Position numbers and translations under genes: made by a program
Assembly (NCBI GenBank): GCA_020633465.1
Contig: JACKDN010000022.1
Location: 1-64,000 of the forward strand
Length of the DNA stretch: 64,000 nt
Direction: 5' to 3'
Origin: Myxococcales bacterium
GTDB lineage: Bacteria; Myxococcota_A; Bradymonadia; UBA7976; UBA1532
The notes under the pieces: model-generated
The model's database searches: none
Told to the model about the DNA's origin: nothing
What the model saw: the letters and a program-made list of their open reading frames with translations, nothing else
Part shown: positions 8,645 to 17,868 of the stretch, in pieces
How positions within the stretch are numbered: the stretch's first letter is position 1
Layout: each line of letters begins with the position of its first letter

Positions 8645-9014
8645 GCGGATCGGCGAAGCGCACCTCGACCAGCCCATCCCCGTGCACCTCGAAGGCCTGC
8701 TGCACCGGCCCGGCGTCGCCCAGGCGCATCCGGGCCCGGTAGCGCCCGTCGGGCAGCCGCACGGCGTGGGCCCGCTCGGCCCCCGCGAACACCGTTCGCC
8801 GCACCCGCGTGCCCTCGTCGTCCACCAGCTCGACGGTCAGCTCGCCCGGCGGCGCGGTGTACACCAGGCGCACGTCGCGGGCCGACTGCTGGAACGCGCG
8901 CACCGCGTGCACCAACGCCAGCGCGGCGCAGCCGGCGGCCGCGTAGCGCAGCAGGCGCCGCCCCAGGGGTGGGCGCGGCCTGGCGACGTCGCCGGGCTCG
9001 GGTGCCCCGCTCAC
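8616..9014 (-). CDS. Small membrane-anchored protein of unknown function
   Basis: This is a 132-residue protein that I do not recognise. One hydrophobic segment (about residues 22-42) follows an Arg-rich N-terminus, consistent with an uncleaved inner-membrane anchor and a C-terminal domain outside the cytoplasm. The remainder is beta-rich with alternating charged residues, reminiscent of a carboxypeptidase-regulatory or FN3-like fold, but this is only an impression. Start is a GTG at 9014 overlapping the upstream phosphoesterase stop as GTGA. It is the third gene of an operon with the CARDB lipoprotein and the metallophosphoesterase. Its 3' end overlaps the convergent kelch gene by 29 bases. 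Confidence 0.6.
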   Translation of the reverse strand: MSGAPEPGDVARPRPPLGRRLLRYAAAGCAALALVHAVRAFQQSARDVRLVYTAPPGELTVELVDDEGTRVRRTVFAGAERAHAVRLPDGRYRARMRLGDAGPVQQAFEVHGDGLVEVRFADPLRAPGADRN

Positions 9015-9919
9015 GAGGCCAGCGCGACCCCGTCGGCGTCCCGCGGCACGAAGGCGCCCGTCTCGGGGTCGTGCACGTGGCGCTCGATGTCGACCAGCGC
9101 GTCGTCGCGCACGACGTACACGTTGAACTCGGCGAAGTGGTGGGCGCCCGAGCGGCTGGCGCTGGCCACCTGCACCACCGGGATGTCCGTGCCGGGCACG
9201 CGCTGCACCTTGAAGGCGTGATTGTGGCCGTGCACCACCAGGTGCGGCGCGGCGTCGCCGCAGGCGGCCAGGGCGGCGTTGAGATCGGCCGCGTCGTCCA
9301 GGCGGCGCGAGGCCTCCAGCCGACGGCTGGGATCGGGCAGCAGCGGGTGGTGCAGCATCAGCAGCCGGAAGCGATCCTGCGCCTCGGGGTGCCTCAGCGC
9401 GGCGCGCAGGGCCGCCACCTGCGGCGTGCCCACGCGGCCGTTCGCCATGAACACCCGCGTCGGGATCGCGCTGTCGAGCCCGATCACCAGCAGGCCGTCG
9501 CGCACCCGCGTGACCGGGTAGCGCCCGGCGCCCAGCCCCAGCTCGTCGCCCTGAAACTGCCCGAAGTAGCGCGCGAAGAGGTCCTCGGCCACCGCGTCCT
9601 TGGCGTAGGCGTCGTGGTTGCCGGGCACCACCGTCAGCGCGTCGGGGGCGAAGTGCGCGCGCAGCATGTCGGCGACGCGCGCGAACTCCGGCTCCAGCGC
9701 CAGGTTCACCAGGTCGCCGGTGCACACCGTGTGATCCGGCTTCACCGCCACCAGGGCGTCGAGCAGCGCCTCGAACACCTCCACCCGGTAGTGCTTGGCG
9801 CGGTTCAGGGCCAGGTTCACCGCCCCGGTCCAGCGCTTGTTGAAGAACCGCCGCGCCCGCACGCCGGTCAGCGAGAGCACGTGGGTGTCGGAGAAGTGGG
9901 CGATGCGCAGGGTCGTCAC
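9011..9919 (-). CDS. Calcineurin-type metallophosphoesterase
   Basis: This 302-residue binuclear metal phosphoesterase has all five family motifs in order: DTH near the N-terminus (FSDTHV), GDLVN, PGNHDAY, MLHHPLL and HGHNH. There is no signal peptide or membrane segment, so it acts in the cytoplasm. Members of this family hydrolyse cyclic nucleotides, UDP-diacylglucosamine or generic phosphodiesters. Nothing here fixes the substrate, though the length and the RRFFNKRW insert near residue 22 fit the IcC/CpdA-like branch. Start is GTG at 9919 with GGGAG upstream, overlapping the CARDB gene stop by four bases (GTGA). The coupling to a large surface lipoprotein is unexplained. Confidence 0.88.
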   Translation of the reverse strand: MTTLRIAHFSDTHVLSLTGVRARRFFNKRWTGAVNLALNRAKHYRVEVFEALLDALVAVKPDHTVCTGDLVNLALEPEFARVADMLRAHFAPDALTVVPGNHDAYAKDAVAEDLFARYFGQFQGDELGLGAGRYPVTRVRDGLLVIGLDSAIPTRVFMANGRVGTPQVAALRAALRHPEAQDRFRLLMLHHPLLPDPSRRLEASRRLDDAADLNAALAACGDAAPHLVVHGHNHAFKVQRVPGTDIPVVQVASASRSGAHHFAEFNVYVVRDDALVDIERHVHDPETGAFVPRDADGVALAS

Positions 9920-12900
9920 GGGCGCTCCCAGTCGAGCGTGTAGGTGTTGCGGGCGTCGAGGAAGCCGTCCACCTGCACCAGCACCGTCCCGGGCGCGTCC
10001 AGCTGCAGCTCGACGATCTCCTCGTCGGCTTCGGTGCGGCTCTCGCCCAGCACCGTGGCGCCCTCGGCGTCCCAGACCACCAGGTCCAGGTCGCCCTGCG
10101 CGTGGTCGAAGGCCAGGCGCACCGTGAGGGCGCCCGCCGCGTCGAGGTCGAGCGCGTACCAATCTTCGGTGAAGGGGCACACGACGCCCCCCTCCAATGG
10201 CGATGCGTCGAGGGGGGTGGCCGTCGCGGGGCCCTCGTTCGACCGGGGATCGTCGTCGACGCACGCCGGGGCCACCGTCAGGGCGGCCGAGCCGACGTCG
10301 TTGCCCCGGCGCACGTCGGCAATCTCGCGATCCGGATCGAGCACCACCACCACGAACCGCTCGCCCTCGGCCGCGCCGCGCGGCACCCGCAGGCGCTGGG
10401 TCAGCGTCTGCGACGCGGCGCCGTCCACGCGCGCCACCTCGGCCCGCGCCAGCTCGACGTCGTCCGCCGAGGGCTGGGCGTCGGCGCTCAGCAGGAACTG
10501 CACGTCCACGTTGCGCGCCACGTCGCCGCGCAGGTTCTGCAGATCGACCTCGGCGCGCAGATCGCCGCCGACGCCCACGGAAGCGGGCGCGAGGCGCACC
10601 CCGGTCACCGCCAGATCCACCCCGCTGACCCCCGCCACCACCAGCTGGTAGACGACGGGCTCGTCGGCGTCGACGCGCGCCCGCAGCCGGTGGAAGCCCG
10701 AGGTCTGCGCCTCGTGGGAGATGCGGCGGTTGTCGTCGCCCACCTCGACCCCGGCGGGATCGAAGAGCGTGATGCGCACGCCCGCGTCCCCCGACGCCAC
10801 CTGGAAGCTGACCGTGTTGCCCGCGGGGATGCTGAAGCGGAACCAGTCCTCGTCGCCGGGGCACAGGGTCAGATCGTGGCGCCCGTCGGGCAGCAGCTCG
10901 GCCTCCTGGGACGAGCCGTTGGGCTCGAAGCGATCGTCCGCGCAGGCGTCCGCCGCCTCGACCTCGACGGCCAGGTCGTAGCCGTTGACCACGGTGGTGC
11001 CGTCGCCCGCCGCCAGGTACACGCGCACCAGCCAGGTGCCCGCCATCGGGGCGCGCAGAAGCCCGACCGACTCGCTGTTCTGCAGGCTGGCGCTCTCGTC
11101 GATCAGCGTCGCGCCGTCGGGCCCGTACAGGGCCAGGTCGATGTCGCCCTCGAGGTGCGTGAAGCTCGCGGTGACCGTCAGACGCTCGCCCTCGGCCAGC
11201 TCGACCGCGTACCAGTCGTCGTCGCCGCGGCACACGAACAGGCCGGCGTAGTCGCCGTCGGCCACCGCCGCCGCCTGGTCGGCCACGTTCTCGGGCTCGT
11301 AGGGGCTGCCGTTGGGCTCGAGCGCGTCGACCTCGCACGCCTGGTCGGGATCGACGCGCAGCGCACCGACGCCGACGTTGTCGTCCTCGCTGCCCTCGGC
11401 GATCGCCTCGCCGGCGTCCGCGCTCACCTCGAGGACGTACCGCCCGGTGGCCAGCCCCTCGGGCACGTCCACGCGCCCGCTGACCGCGACCGCCTGCCCG
11501 GCCCCGACCGTCGGCGCCTCGATCGCGCCCAGGTCGGCCGCCCCCGGCCCCGACAGCGCCACCCCGGCGCTGCTGGCCACCGCCTCGGCGCCGCCGACGT
11601 TCACCAGCTCGAAGCGCACCTCGACGGTCGCGCCCGGCACCACCACCGCGGGCGAGGCCGTCACCGCGCGCACCCGCAGGTTGGGCGCGTCGCCGGCCGG
11701 CGTCAGCGCGACGCCCAGGTCGTACTGCAGCCGAGCCCCGACCCCGGCCACCTGCACCAGCACCGTCCGCTCGGCGTCCGTGGCCGCCTCGAAGGCGCGC
11801 AGCGCCCCGGCCGGCCCCTCGCCCGCGCGCAGGGGCTCGCCCTCGGCGTCGGCCAGCGTCAGCGTCAACGTGCCCTCGGCCTCGGCCCAGCCCAGCGTCA
11901 CGTCCAGCACCTGCCCCGCCGGCACCTGCACCGCGAACCAGTCCGCCGCGTCGCACGCGCCCAGCCCCGGGTGGTCGCCGGGCGCCAGCGTCACCGCGTC
12001 CGCCGGCGTGTCGTTGTCCTCGTTGGCCAGATCCTCGGCGCAGCCGCCCGTGGCGCCGGTGACCGTCAGCGCCTCGGGCGCGAACGCGACGTTGTTCGTC
12101 TCGTCCAGCTCGGCGGTCAACCGATCGGCGGGATCGACCACCAGCGCCACGCGCCACTGCGGCACTTGCTGATCCAGCTCGACCGGCACGGTGACGGTGC
12201 GGGTGACCGGCAGCTCGGCCTCGCCGGCCAGGCCCTCGATGGTGAAGCGGTCGACCTCGATGTCGTCGCCGTCGATCAGGGCGTCCGCGCTGAACACCAC
12301 CGCCACCTCGAAGCTGCCGGTGGCGTCCGTGCCCAGGTTGCGCAGGGTGCCCTGCACGGTCAGCTCGTCGCCCGCCTCGACGGCGGCGCTGTCCAGCGAC
12401 ACGCCGCCGACCGCGGGATCCAGGCGCGGCTCGCCCCCCAGCCGCAGCACCCGCTGCAGCGTCCGGCGGTTGTTGCCCGGGTTCACGTCGTCCGTCGCGT
12501 TGGTGGGATCGGCCTCGGCGGCGAGGCGGTAGTCGCCCTCCTCCACCCGCCGCGTGATGGTGGCCATCAGCGGGATCTCGAGATCCCCGCCGGCCTCGAT
12601 GCCGGGCACGTTGATCGAGGGCAGCTGCACCGGCTCGCCGCCGTCCACCGGCTGCGCCAGCAAGCGCACGACGAAGTTGCGCTCGACCGGCACGTTCCCG
12701 CGGTTGACCAGCTGCAGGGTGCCGGGCAGCGCCTGGCCCCAGAAGCCCCGGTCGCCCTGCACCTCGAGCCGCGCGACCACCAGATCGACGCCCTCGACCA
12801 TGCCCGGCTCGACCAGCTCGATCGGCCCCGGCCAGCCGCGCTCGTTGTTCGTCTCGCTCTGCTCCTCGACGCGGTTCTCCACGTCGGCGGCCGCGAGCAC

Positions 12901-13902
12901 GTACCAGACGCCCGCCTCGAGGTCGAGCGGCAGGTCGACCAGATCGTCGAAGTCCTCGCGATCGCCCGCGCCCAGGGCCAGCCCGTCGCGCCCGCCCACC
13001 GGCTGATCGGCGGGATCGACCGCCTCGTCACGGCTGAGGTACAGGACGTAGCCCGCCAGCGGGGTCGGCTGGTTGCCGTTGTTGCCCAGGCACACCGTCA
13101 CCGGCAGCTGATCGCCGATCTGGGCGATGGGGGTCTGCCCGGCCGGCAGGCTGTCGAAGGCCGGGATGCTGACCCCGCACACGATCAGATCGGGTCCGTT
13201 GTCGGTGGGGTTGCGCACCTCGAGGGGGAAGGGCGCGAAGGTCACGTTGTCCGATCGATCGAGATCGCCGACGACGCCCTCGGCGTCCGCGTACACGCCC
13301 ACCATCCAGTCGCCCGAGGCCAGATCGGCCGGCAGGGTGATCGGCTCGTCGACGCCCACCGGGCGGTCGCCGGGGGCGTCGTCCGCGTGGGGCCGCTCGA
13401 ACAGCACGACGTCCTCGGGGCCGAAGGTGGCGTCCTCGGAGAGGAAGACGGTGGTGGTCCAGCCGCCGCGCACGGCCGCGCCGCGGTTCTGGAAGCCCCA
13501 CGAGAAGTTGACGGTCTCGCCGGCGCGCGCGCGCCGCGGATCGACGACGACGTCGCTGATCACCAGATCGGCCGCCGCGTCCACCTCGACGTCGACGCTG
13601 CCCTTGCCCGCCGCGCCGCTGCCGCCCTCGGTGACGGTGACGGTGACGGTGTAGGTGCCCGGCTGGGCGAAGACGTGCGTGGGTTCGGCCGCGTCGCTCG
13701 TCTCGCCGTCGCCGAAGTCCCACGCCCAGCGGTAGTCGCCGTCGAGGGGGCCGTTGGTGCGCGCCGAGAAGCTGATCGGCAGCGGGGCGTTGCCCACCGT
13801 CCGGCTCGCGTTCGCGACGACGTCGAAGCCGCTCGTCTCACCGTCGTCGCAGCCGGCCGCCGCCAGCGTCAGCAGCATCGCCAGCCCCAGTCGCCCTCGC
13901 AT
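9916..13902 (-). CDS. Large PKD/CARDB/PPC-repeat lipoprotein
   Basis: This 1328-residue exported lipoprotein has signal and lipobox LAAAGC with C18, followed by an acidic DDGE. Domains in order: a PKD domain (about 30-110, with WAWDFGDGETSD), four CARDB-type beta-sandwich domains (about 112-610, marked by repeated DLVI/DLVV openings and ETNN or PGNN ends), a pre-peptidase C-terminal (PPC) domain (about 620-735), another CARDB (740-855), two PPC domains with EPNGS and DWY/DWF motifs (860-1090), a CARDB (1095-1210) and a terminal PPC domain. No protease or other catalytic domain is attached, so it is likely a structural or adhesive surface protein. The ATG at 13902 is chosen for the signal peptide; longer in-frame starts lack one. 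Confidence 0.85.
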   Translation of the reverse strand: MRGRLGLAMLLTLAAAGCDDGETSGFDVVANASRTVGNAPLPISFSARTNGPLDGDYRWAWDFGDGETSDAAEPTHVFAQPGTYTVTVTVTEGGSGAAGKGSVDVEVDAAADLVISDVVVDPRRARAGETVNFSWGFQNRGAAVRGGWTTTVFLSEDATFGPEDVVLFERPHADDAPGDRPVGVDEPITLPADLASGDWMVGVYADAEGVVGDLDRSDNVTFAPFPLEVRNPTDNGPDLIVCGVSIPAFDSLPAGQTPIAQIGDQLPVTVCLGNNGNQPTPLAGYVLYLSRDEAVDPADQPVGGRDGLALGAGDREDFDDLVDLPLDLEAGVWYVLAAADVENRVEEQSETNNERGWPGPIELVEPGMVEGVDLVVARLEVQGDRGFWGQALPGTLQLVNRGNVPVERNFVVRLLAQPVDGGEPVQLPSINVPGIEAGGDLEIPLMATITRRVEEGDYRLAAEADPTNATDDVNPGNNRRTLQRVLRLGGEPRLDPAVGGVSLDSAAVEAGDELTVQGTLRNLGTDATGSFEVAVVFSADALIDGDDIEVDRFTIEGLAGEAELPVTRTVTVPVELDQQVPQWRVALVVDPADRLTAELDETNNVAFAPEALTVTGATGGCAEDLANEDNDTPADAVTLAPGDHPGLGACDAADWFAVQVPAGQVLDVTLGWAEAEGTLTLTLADAEGEPLRAGEGPAGALRAFEAATDAERTVLVQVAGVGARLQYDLGVALTPAGDAPNLRVRAVTASPAVVVPGATVEVRFELVNVGGAEAVASSAGVALSGPGAADLGAIEAPTVGAGQAVAVSGRVDVPEGLATGRYVLEVSADAGEAIAEGSEDDNVGVGALRVDPDQACEVDALEPNGSPYEPENVADQAAAVADGDYAGLFVCRGDDDWYAVELAEGERLTVTASFTHLEGDIDLALYGPDGATLIDESASLQNSESVGLLRAPMAGTWLVRVYLAAGDGTTVVNGYDLAVEVEAADACADDRFEPNGSSQEAELLPDGRHDLTLCPGDEDWFRFSIPAGNTVSFQVASGDAGVRITLFDPAGVEVGDDNRRISHEAQTSGFHRLRARVDADEPVVYQLVVAGVSGVDLAVTGVRLAPASVGVGGDLRAEVDLQNLRGDVARNVDVQFLLSADAQPSADDVELARAEVARVDGAASQTLTQRLRVPRGAAEGERFVVVVLDPDREIADVRRGNDVGSAALTVAPACVDDDPRSNEGPATATPLDASPLEGGVVCPFTEDWYALDLDAAGALTVRLAFDHAQGDLDLVVWDAEGATVLGESRTEADEEIVELQLDAPGTVLVQVDGFLDARNTYTLDWERP

Positions 13903-14054
13903 CCGCGCCCTCGTCCGCCGTGGTGTTCGTGCCCGGGGCGCGGCTCGCGGCCCGCTCCGGCGCGCCTGACCATAGCCAGACGTTCGTCGGCGTGGCAAGG
14001 CTTCCCGGCCCCCCCTCGGACGCCGCGAACCCAGCAGAACTGCGGCCGAAACGC

Positions 14055-14083
14055 TTGACCATGCTCCGGGCCAGGGCTACTGT
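14055..14083 (+). promoter_or_regulatory. Probable sigma-70 promoter
   Basis: TTGACC at 14055-14060 and TACTGT at 14078-14083 are separated by exactly 17 bases. This is the best housekeeping-type promoter in the divergent region between the CARDB lipoprotein and the proline-rich membrane protein. Predicted transcription would begin near 14090, leaving a leader of about 75 bases before the TTG at 14165, which has GGAGG six bases upstream. Confidence 0.5.
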
Positions 14084-14164
14084 CCCCGTGCCGTCGGGGG
14101 GAGGCGCGAGCGGCGGGCGTCGCGCGCGTCTCCGACAGTCTGTGAACAGGGGCGGAGGACGCCG

Positions 14165-15558
14165 TTGAGCAACGGGGACAAGAAGCCGGGCCTGCGTGAC
14201 ATCAGCGACCTGAAGGCGCGCTTGGGCATGCTGAACAAGGGGGGCCCGACGCCGGCGCCCGGCGGCGGCGCGGCGAATCCCGCAGCGAACCCCTTCGGTC
14301 CGAAGGGCGGCGCCAGCGACGCGCCCGCGCCCAAGGCGGACTTGACGCAGGATCCGGAGGCCGAGGCCGGCGGCGACACCCAGGTGGTGCGCGTCGGCCC
14401 GCCGCCCGGCGCCGAGCCCGCCGCGCCGGCCCCGACGCCGAGCGCCCCGCGCCCCAACCTGAACCTGGGCAAGCCGGCCAGCGCGCCGCCCGGCCCCGCC
14501 CGCTGCTGGCGGGCCGCTGAACCTGGGCAGCGCCGACGAGCTCTTCCGCAAGAAGGAGCCGACGCCTCCGCCCCCGCCGCGCCTCCGCCCTGGGCGGCGC
14601 CAGCCGCCCCCGCCGCGCGCCGCTGGCCGAGCCGGAGCCCCCGCCCGGGGTCGACTTCGCCAACCCGCTGCAGCGGGGCGCGTTCCGCGACGCCGCGCCG
14701 TCCGTCGACCTGAGCGCCGAGGATCAGGCGCAGCTCGACAGCTTCGAGACCAAGCAGCGGGGCGTGAAGCCCTCGCTGGCCATCACGGCGACGCTGGTGG
14801 TGGGCATCATCACCGCAGTCTTCGGCTTCTTCATCGGCGACGTGCGCACGTCGCGGCGCATGATCAACGCGCAGATCGACGCGTCGATCCGGGTGAAGGA
14901 CGCCGTCGAGCCGCTGCTGACGACGTTCGACCAGGTGGCGCCCATCGTGCGGGCGATGAACCCGAACGCCGTCGAGTTCGACAAGGTGCAGCAGCTGCCG
15001 GCCGAGCCGCCGAACATCGACGGCGGCCTGCTGCTGACCTCGCCCATCCCCCTCGAGCAGGGGCTCAACCGGACGCTGTCGAACTTCGTGACCGACGTGA
15101 ACATGTTCTTCACGCTGCTCGACGAGCACCGGAAGACGACGCTGGGTCGCGACAAGGCAGCGCTCGAGTCGCTCAGCAAGGGCGAGGACTTCTTCCAGAA
15201 GCAGTACTTCGCCGTGCTGTACACGCCCCTGCCCCCCGACACCGAGCCGCTGAAGTACGTGCCGCCCGAGGGCCGCGTGGTGGCGGTGACCGGCAAGCCC
15301 ACCAAGAACGCCGACGAGACCGCCTGGGAGCTGCCGGTGGTCGATCGGCAGGGCAAAGAGAAGCAGGTGCCGGTGCAGCGCGTGCTGCGCATCGAGAAGA
15401 ACGAGCTGATGTCGTCCGGCGACTCGAACGCGCTGACGCTGTACGAGAAGCGCGTCGAGCGCCTGCAGACGCTGCTGAAGCGCATCCAGGTGTACGAGGA
15501 GTCGCTGAAGGAGCAGCTGAAGACGCAGGCCGCCCGCTCCAAGGTCTTCTCGATCTAG
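14165..15558 (+). CDS. Proline-rich membrane-anchored protein (frameshifted)
   Basis: This gene is read across two frame changes, near 14490-14520 and 14600-14645. The N-terminal part (from TTG 14165, GGAGG upstream) is Ala/Pro/Gly-rich, cytoplasmic and probably disordered. An intermediate piece in a second frame reads LNLGSADELFRKKEP. The third frame resumes with GVDFANPLQRGAFRDAAPSV and continues to a single membrane helix (about 20 residues from 14775, with VVGIITAVFGFFIGDV) and a C-terminal domain of roughly 240 residues that ends in a coiled coil (15440-15540). The orientation suggests a cytoplasmic N-terminus and periplasmic C-terminus. I do not recognise the family. The frame changes fall in G/C-rich proline codons, so a consensus error is likely. 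The 1394-base span is one base short of a whole number of codons. Confidence 0.6.
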
Positions 15559-15562
15559 GCCG

Positions 15563-15757
15563 TCTCGGCGGGCGCTCCGACGCTTCGCCGCGCACGCCCC
15601 CGACGCCCGGGCTCCGCGTCGCTCAGGGCTCGACGTACCTCCGGTACGCCTTCACCTTCGCTCCTCGACCCCGAACGCCGGTGACGCACGCTGCTCGGTC
15701 GGCCGCTCGCCGCGACGACCTCGCCATCTCGGCGGGCGCTCCGACGCTTCGCCGCGC
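15563..15757. repeat. Direct repeat of 31 bases, two copies
   Basis: An identical 31-base segment beginning TCTCGGCGGGCGCTCCGACG occurs at 15563-15593 and 15727-15757. With one mismatch it extends to 38 bases. The copies are 164 bases apart and flank a short inverted repeat, filling most of the gap (15559-15836) between the proline-rich protein and the MoxR gene. No coding potential is convincing here. It resembles a small dispersed or duplicated intergenic element. Confidence 0.75.
15634..15648. repeat. Short perfect inverted repeat CGTACC-TCC-GGTACG
   Basis: Six-base arms CGTACC (15634-15639) and GGTACG (15643-15648) surround a TCC loop, between the two copies of the 31-base direct repeat. 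It could be a REP-like hairpin or part of a mobile-element remnant. No similar hairpin was noticed elsewhere in the window. Confidence 0.5.
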
Positions 15758-15836
15758 GCGCCCCACCGCTCGGCGTGAAACGCCCGCCCCTTTCTGGCAG
15801 ACTGCGCCCCTTCGCACCGACCGCGTGGGGCGCACC

Positions 15837-16667
15837 GTGCTCGAGAACTTCACCGGCACCGAGGACTACATCGCCAGCGTCGAGCTGCAGGAGGCGGTCA
15901 ACGTCGCCCTCGCGCTCGAGCGCCCGCTGCTGATCAAGGGCGAGCCCGGCACGGGCAAGACGCTGTTGGCGCACGCGGTCGCGGCGCAGCTCGGGCGCGA
16001 GCTGTACACCTGGCACGTGAAGTCGACCAGCCGCGCCCAGGACGGCCTGTACGTCTACGACGCCGTGCAGCGCCTGCACGACAGCCGCTTCGGCGATCGC
16101 GACGTGGGCGACATCCGGCAGTACATCCGCTTCGGCGGCCTGGGGCGGGCCTTCCTGGCCGACGCCCCCGGCGTGGTGCTGATCGACGAGGTCGACAAGG
16201 CCGATCTCGAGTTCCCCAACGATCTGCTGCACGAGCTCGACCGGATGAGCTTCGAGGTCGCCGAGACCGGCGACGTGCACGCCGCGAAGCACCGGCCCCT
16301 GGTGGTGATCACCAGCAACAACGAGAAGGAGCTGCCCGACGCCTTCCTGCGCCGGTGCGTCTTCCACTTCATCGCCTTCCCCGAGCCCGATCTGATGGCC
16401 TCCATCGTCAAGGTGCACCACCCCGCGGTGCGGCAGACCCTGGTGGACGAGGCCATCGCGCGCTTCTACTGGCTGCGCGGCCTGCCCGATCTGCGCAAGG
16501 CGCCCTCGACCAGCGAGCTGATCGACTGGATCGGCGCGCTCGAGAAGGGCGGCGTGGATCTCGAGACGATCACCGATCGCGTGCCCTACCTCGGCGCCCT
16601 GCTGAAGAAGGAGCAGGATCTCGAGAGCCTGCAGCGCCACATGCACCGCTACAAGGGGCGGCGCTGA
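15837..16667 (+). CDS. MoxR-family AAA+ ATPase
   Basis: This 276-residue cytoplasmic AAA+ ATPase begins with the FTGTEDYIAS-type lead-in common in MoxR proteins paired with CoxE. Walker A is GEPGTGKTLLA near residues 31-41, Walker B is VVLIDEVDKAD, sensor 1 is VVITSNN and the arginine finger region is DAFLRRC. MoxR ATPases act as chaperones that insert cofactors or remodel complexes together with a von Willebrand factor A protein, which here is the next gene. The start is uncertain: GTG 15837 places the conserved motif at the N-terminus, while GTG 15825 is also in frame. The stop is followed at once by the GTG of the VWA gene, so the pair is co-translated. Confidence 0.9.
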   Translation: MLENFTGTEDYIASVELQEAVNVALALERPLLIKGEPGTGKTLLAHAVAAQLGRELYTWHVKSTSRAQDGLYVYDAVQRLHDSRFGDRDVGDIRQYIRFGGLGRAFLADAPGVVLIDEVDKADLEFPNDLLHELDRMSFEVAETGDVHAAKHRPLVVITSNNEKELPDAFLRRCVFHFIAFPEPDLMASIVKVHHPAVRQTLVDEAIARFYWLRGLPDLRKAPSTSELIDWIGALEKGGVDLETITDRVPYLGALLKKEQDLESLQRHMHRYKGRR

Positions 16668-16668
16668 G

Positions 16669-17868
16669 GTGGGCCCGGCGCGCGCCGAGGGCGGCGGGGA
16701 GCCCCTCTTCCTCGACTTCTTCTTCCTGCTGCGGCAGGCGGGGCTGCCGGTCAGCACCACCGAGTGGCTCACCTTCGTCGAGGCCCTGGCCAAGGGGCTC
16801 GTCGCCGCCGATCTGCACCGCTTCTACGCCCTGGCGCGCGCCACGCTGGTGAAGAACGAGAAGCACTACGACCTGTTCGATCAGGCCTTCACGCACTACT
16901 TCGTCGGCACCGCGCCCGGCCTCGAGCTGAAGAAGGCGCTCGAGGAGTGGCTCGCCACCCCCATCGACCCGCCCCAGCTCAGCCCCGAGGCCCTCTCGAT
17001 GATGGAGCGCTACGGCCTCGACGAGCTGCGGCGCATGTTCGAGGAGCGCCTGCGCGAACAGACCGAGCGCCACGACGGCGGCAACAAGTGGGTCGGCACC
17101 GGCGGCACCAGCCCCTTCGGCCACGGCGGCCAAAACCCCGCGGGCGTGCGCGTCGGCGGCAGCGGCGGCGGCCGCTCGGCGGTGCAGATCGCCGCCCGCC
17201 GACGCTTCCGCGACTACCGCACCGACCTCGTGCTCGACGTCCGCCAGCTGGGCCTGGCCCTGCGCAAGCTGCGCCGCCTCGGCCGCGACGGCGCGCCCGC
17301 CGAGGTCGACATCGACGCGACCATCGACCACACCGCGCGCAACGCCGGCGACCTCGAGATCGCCTTCCGCCCGCCCCGGCACAACAAGCTGAAGGTGCTG
17401 CTGCTGATGGACGTGGGGGGCTCGATGGATCCCTTCGCCCACCTGGTCAGCCGCCTCTTCACCGCCGCCCACAAAGCCACGCACTTCCGCGAGTTTCACG
17501 CCTATTACTTTCACAACTGCGTGTACGAGCGGGTCTACGAGGACGCGCGCCTGTCGAAGGGCATGCTGACCGTCGATCTGCTGCGCTGGCTGCAGCCCGA
17601 GACGCGGGTGATCTGGGTGGGCGACGCGCACATGGCGCCCTACGAGCTGACCGCCGAGTGGGGCGCGATCGACTACACGCACCAGAACCCCAACACCGGC
17701 CTCGAGTGGCTGCAGCGCATGGCGCGCCACTTCACGCACACGGCCTGGCTGAACCCCATCGAGCGCCGGTTCTGGCGCCACCCGACCATCGCGATGATCG
17801 GCGAGGTGTTCCCGATGCACGAGCTGACGCTCGAGGGGCTGGAAGAGGCCGTCGAGGCCCTGCGGTGA
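16669..17868 (+). CDS. CoxE-type von Willebrand factor A domain protein
   Basis: This 399-residue cytoplasmic protein has an N-terminal helical region and a Gly-rich linker (about 145-165). A C-terminal VWA domain carries a MIDAS-like motif LLMDVGGSMDPFAHLV near residue 245, with later Thr and Asp positions (YTHQNPNTG). CoxE-type VWA proteins work with MoxR ATPases in protein-complex maturation; in carboxydotrophs this pair matures CO dehydrogenase. No molybdo-enzyme genes are nearby, so the client is unknown. Start GTG 16669 lies one base after the MoxR stop. The end overlaps the next gene's GTG, giving a coupled three-gene set. Confidence 0.88.
   Translation: MGPARAEGGGEPLFLDFFFLLRQAGLPVSTTEWLTFVEALAKGLVAADLHRFYALARATLVKNEKHYDLFDQAFTHYFVGTAPGLELKKALEEWLATPIDPPQLSPEALSMMERYGLDELRRMFEERLREQTERHDGGNKWVGTGGTSPFGHGGQNPAGVRVGGSGGGRSAVQIAARRRFRDYRTDLVLDVRQLGLALRKLRRLGRDGAPAEVDIDATIDHTARNAGDLEIAFRPPRHNKLKVLLLMDVGGSMDPFAHLVSRLFTAAHKATHFREFHAYYFHNCVYERVYEDARLSKGMLTVDLLRWLQPETRVIWVGDAHMAPYELTAEWGAIDYTHQNPNTGLEWLQRMARHFTHTAWLNPIERRFWRHPTIAMIGEVFPMHELTLEGLEEAVEALR

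Noticed and set aside
5017..8742. Plus-strand open frame of 1241 codons
   Set aside because: It crosses the thiolase operon antisense and the kelch gene out of frame, with no coherent domain.
10102..14058. Plus-strand open frame of 1318 codons
   Set aside because: It is antisense to the CARDB/PPC lipoprotein; its His/Arg/Val composition is the mirror of GC-rich codons and no domain is recognisable.
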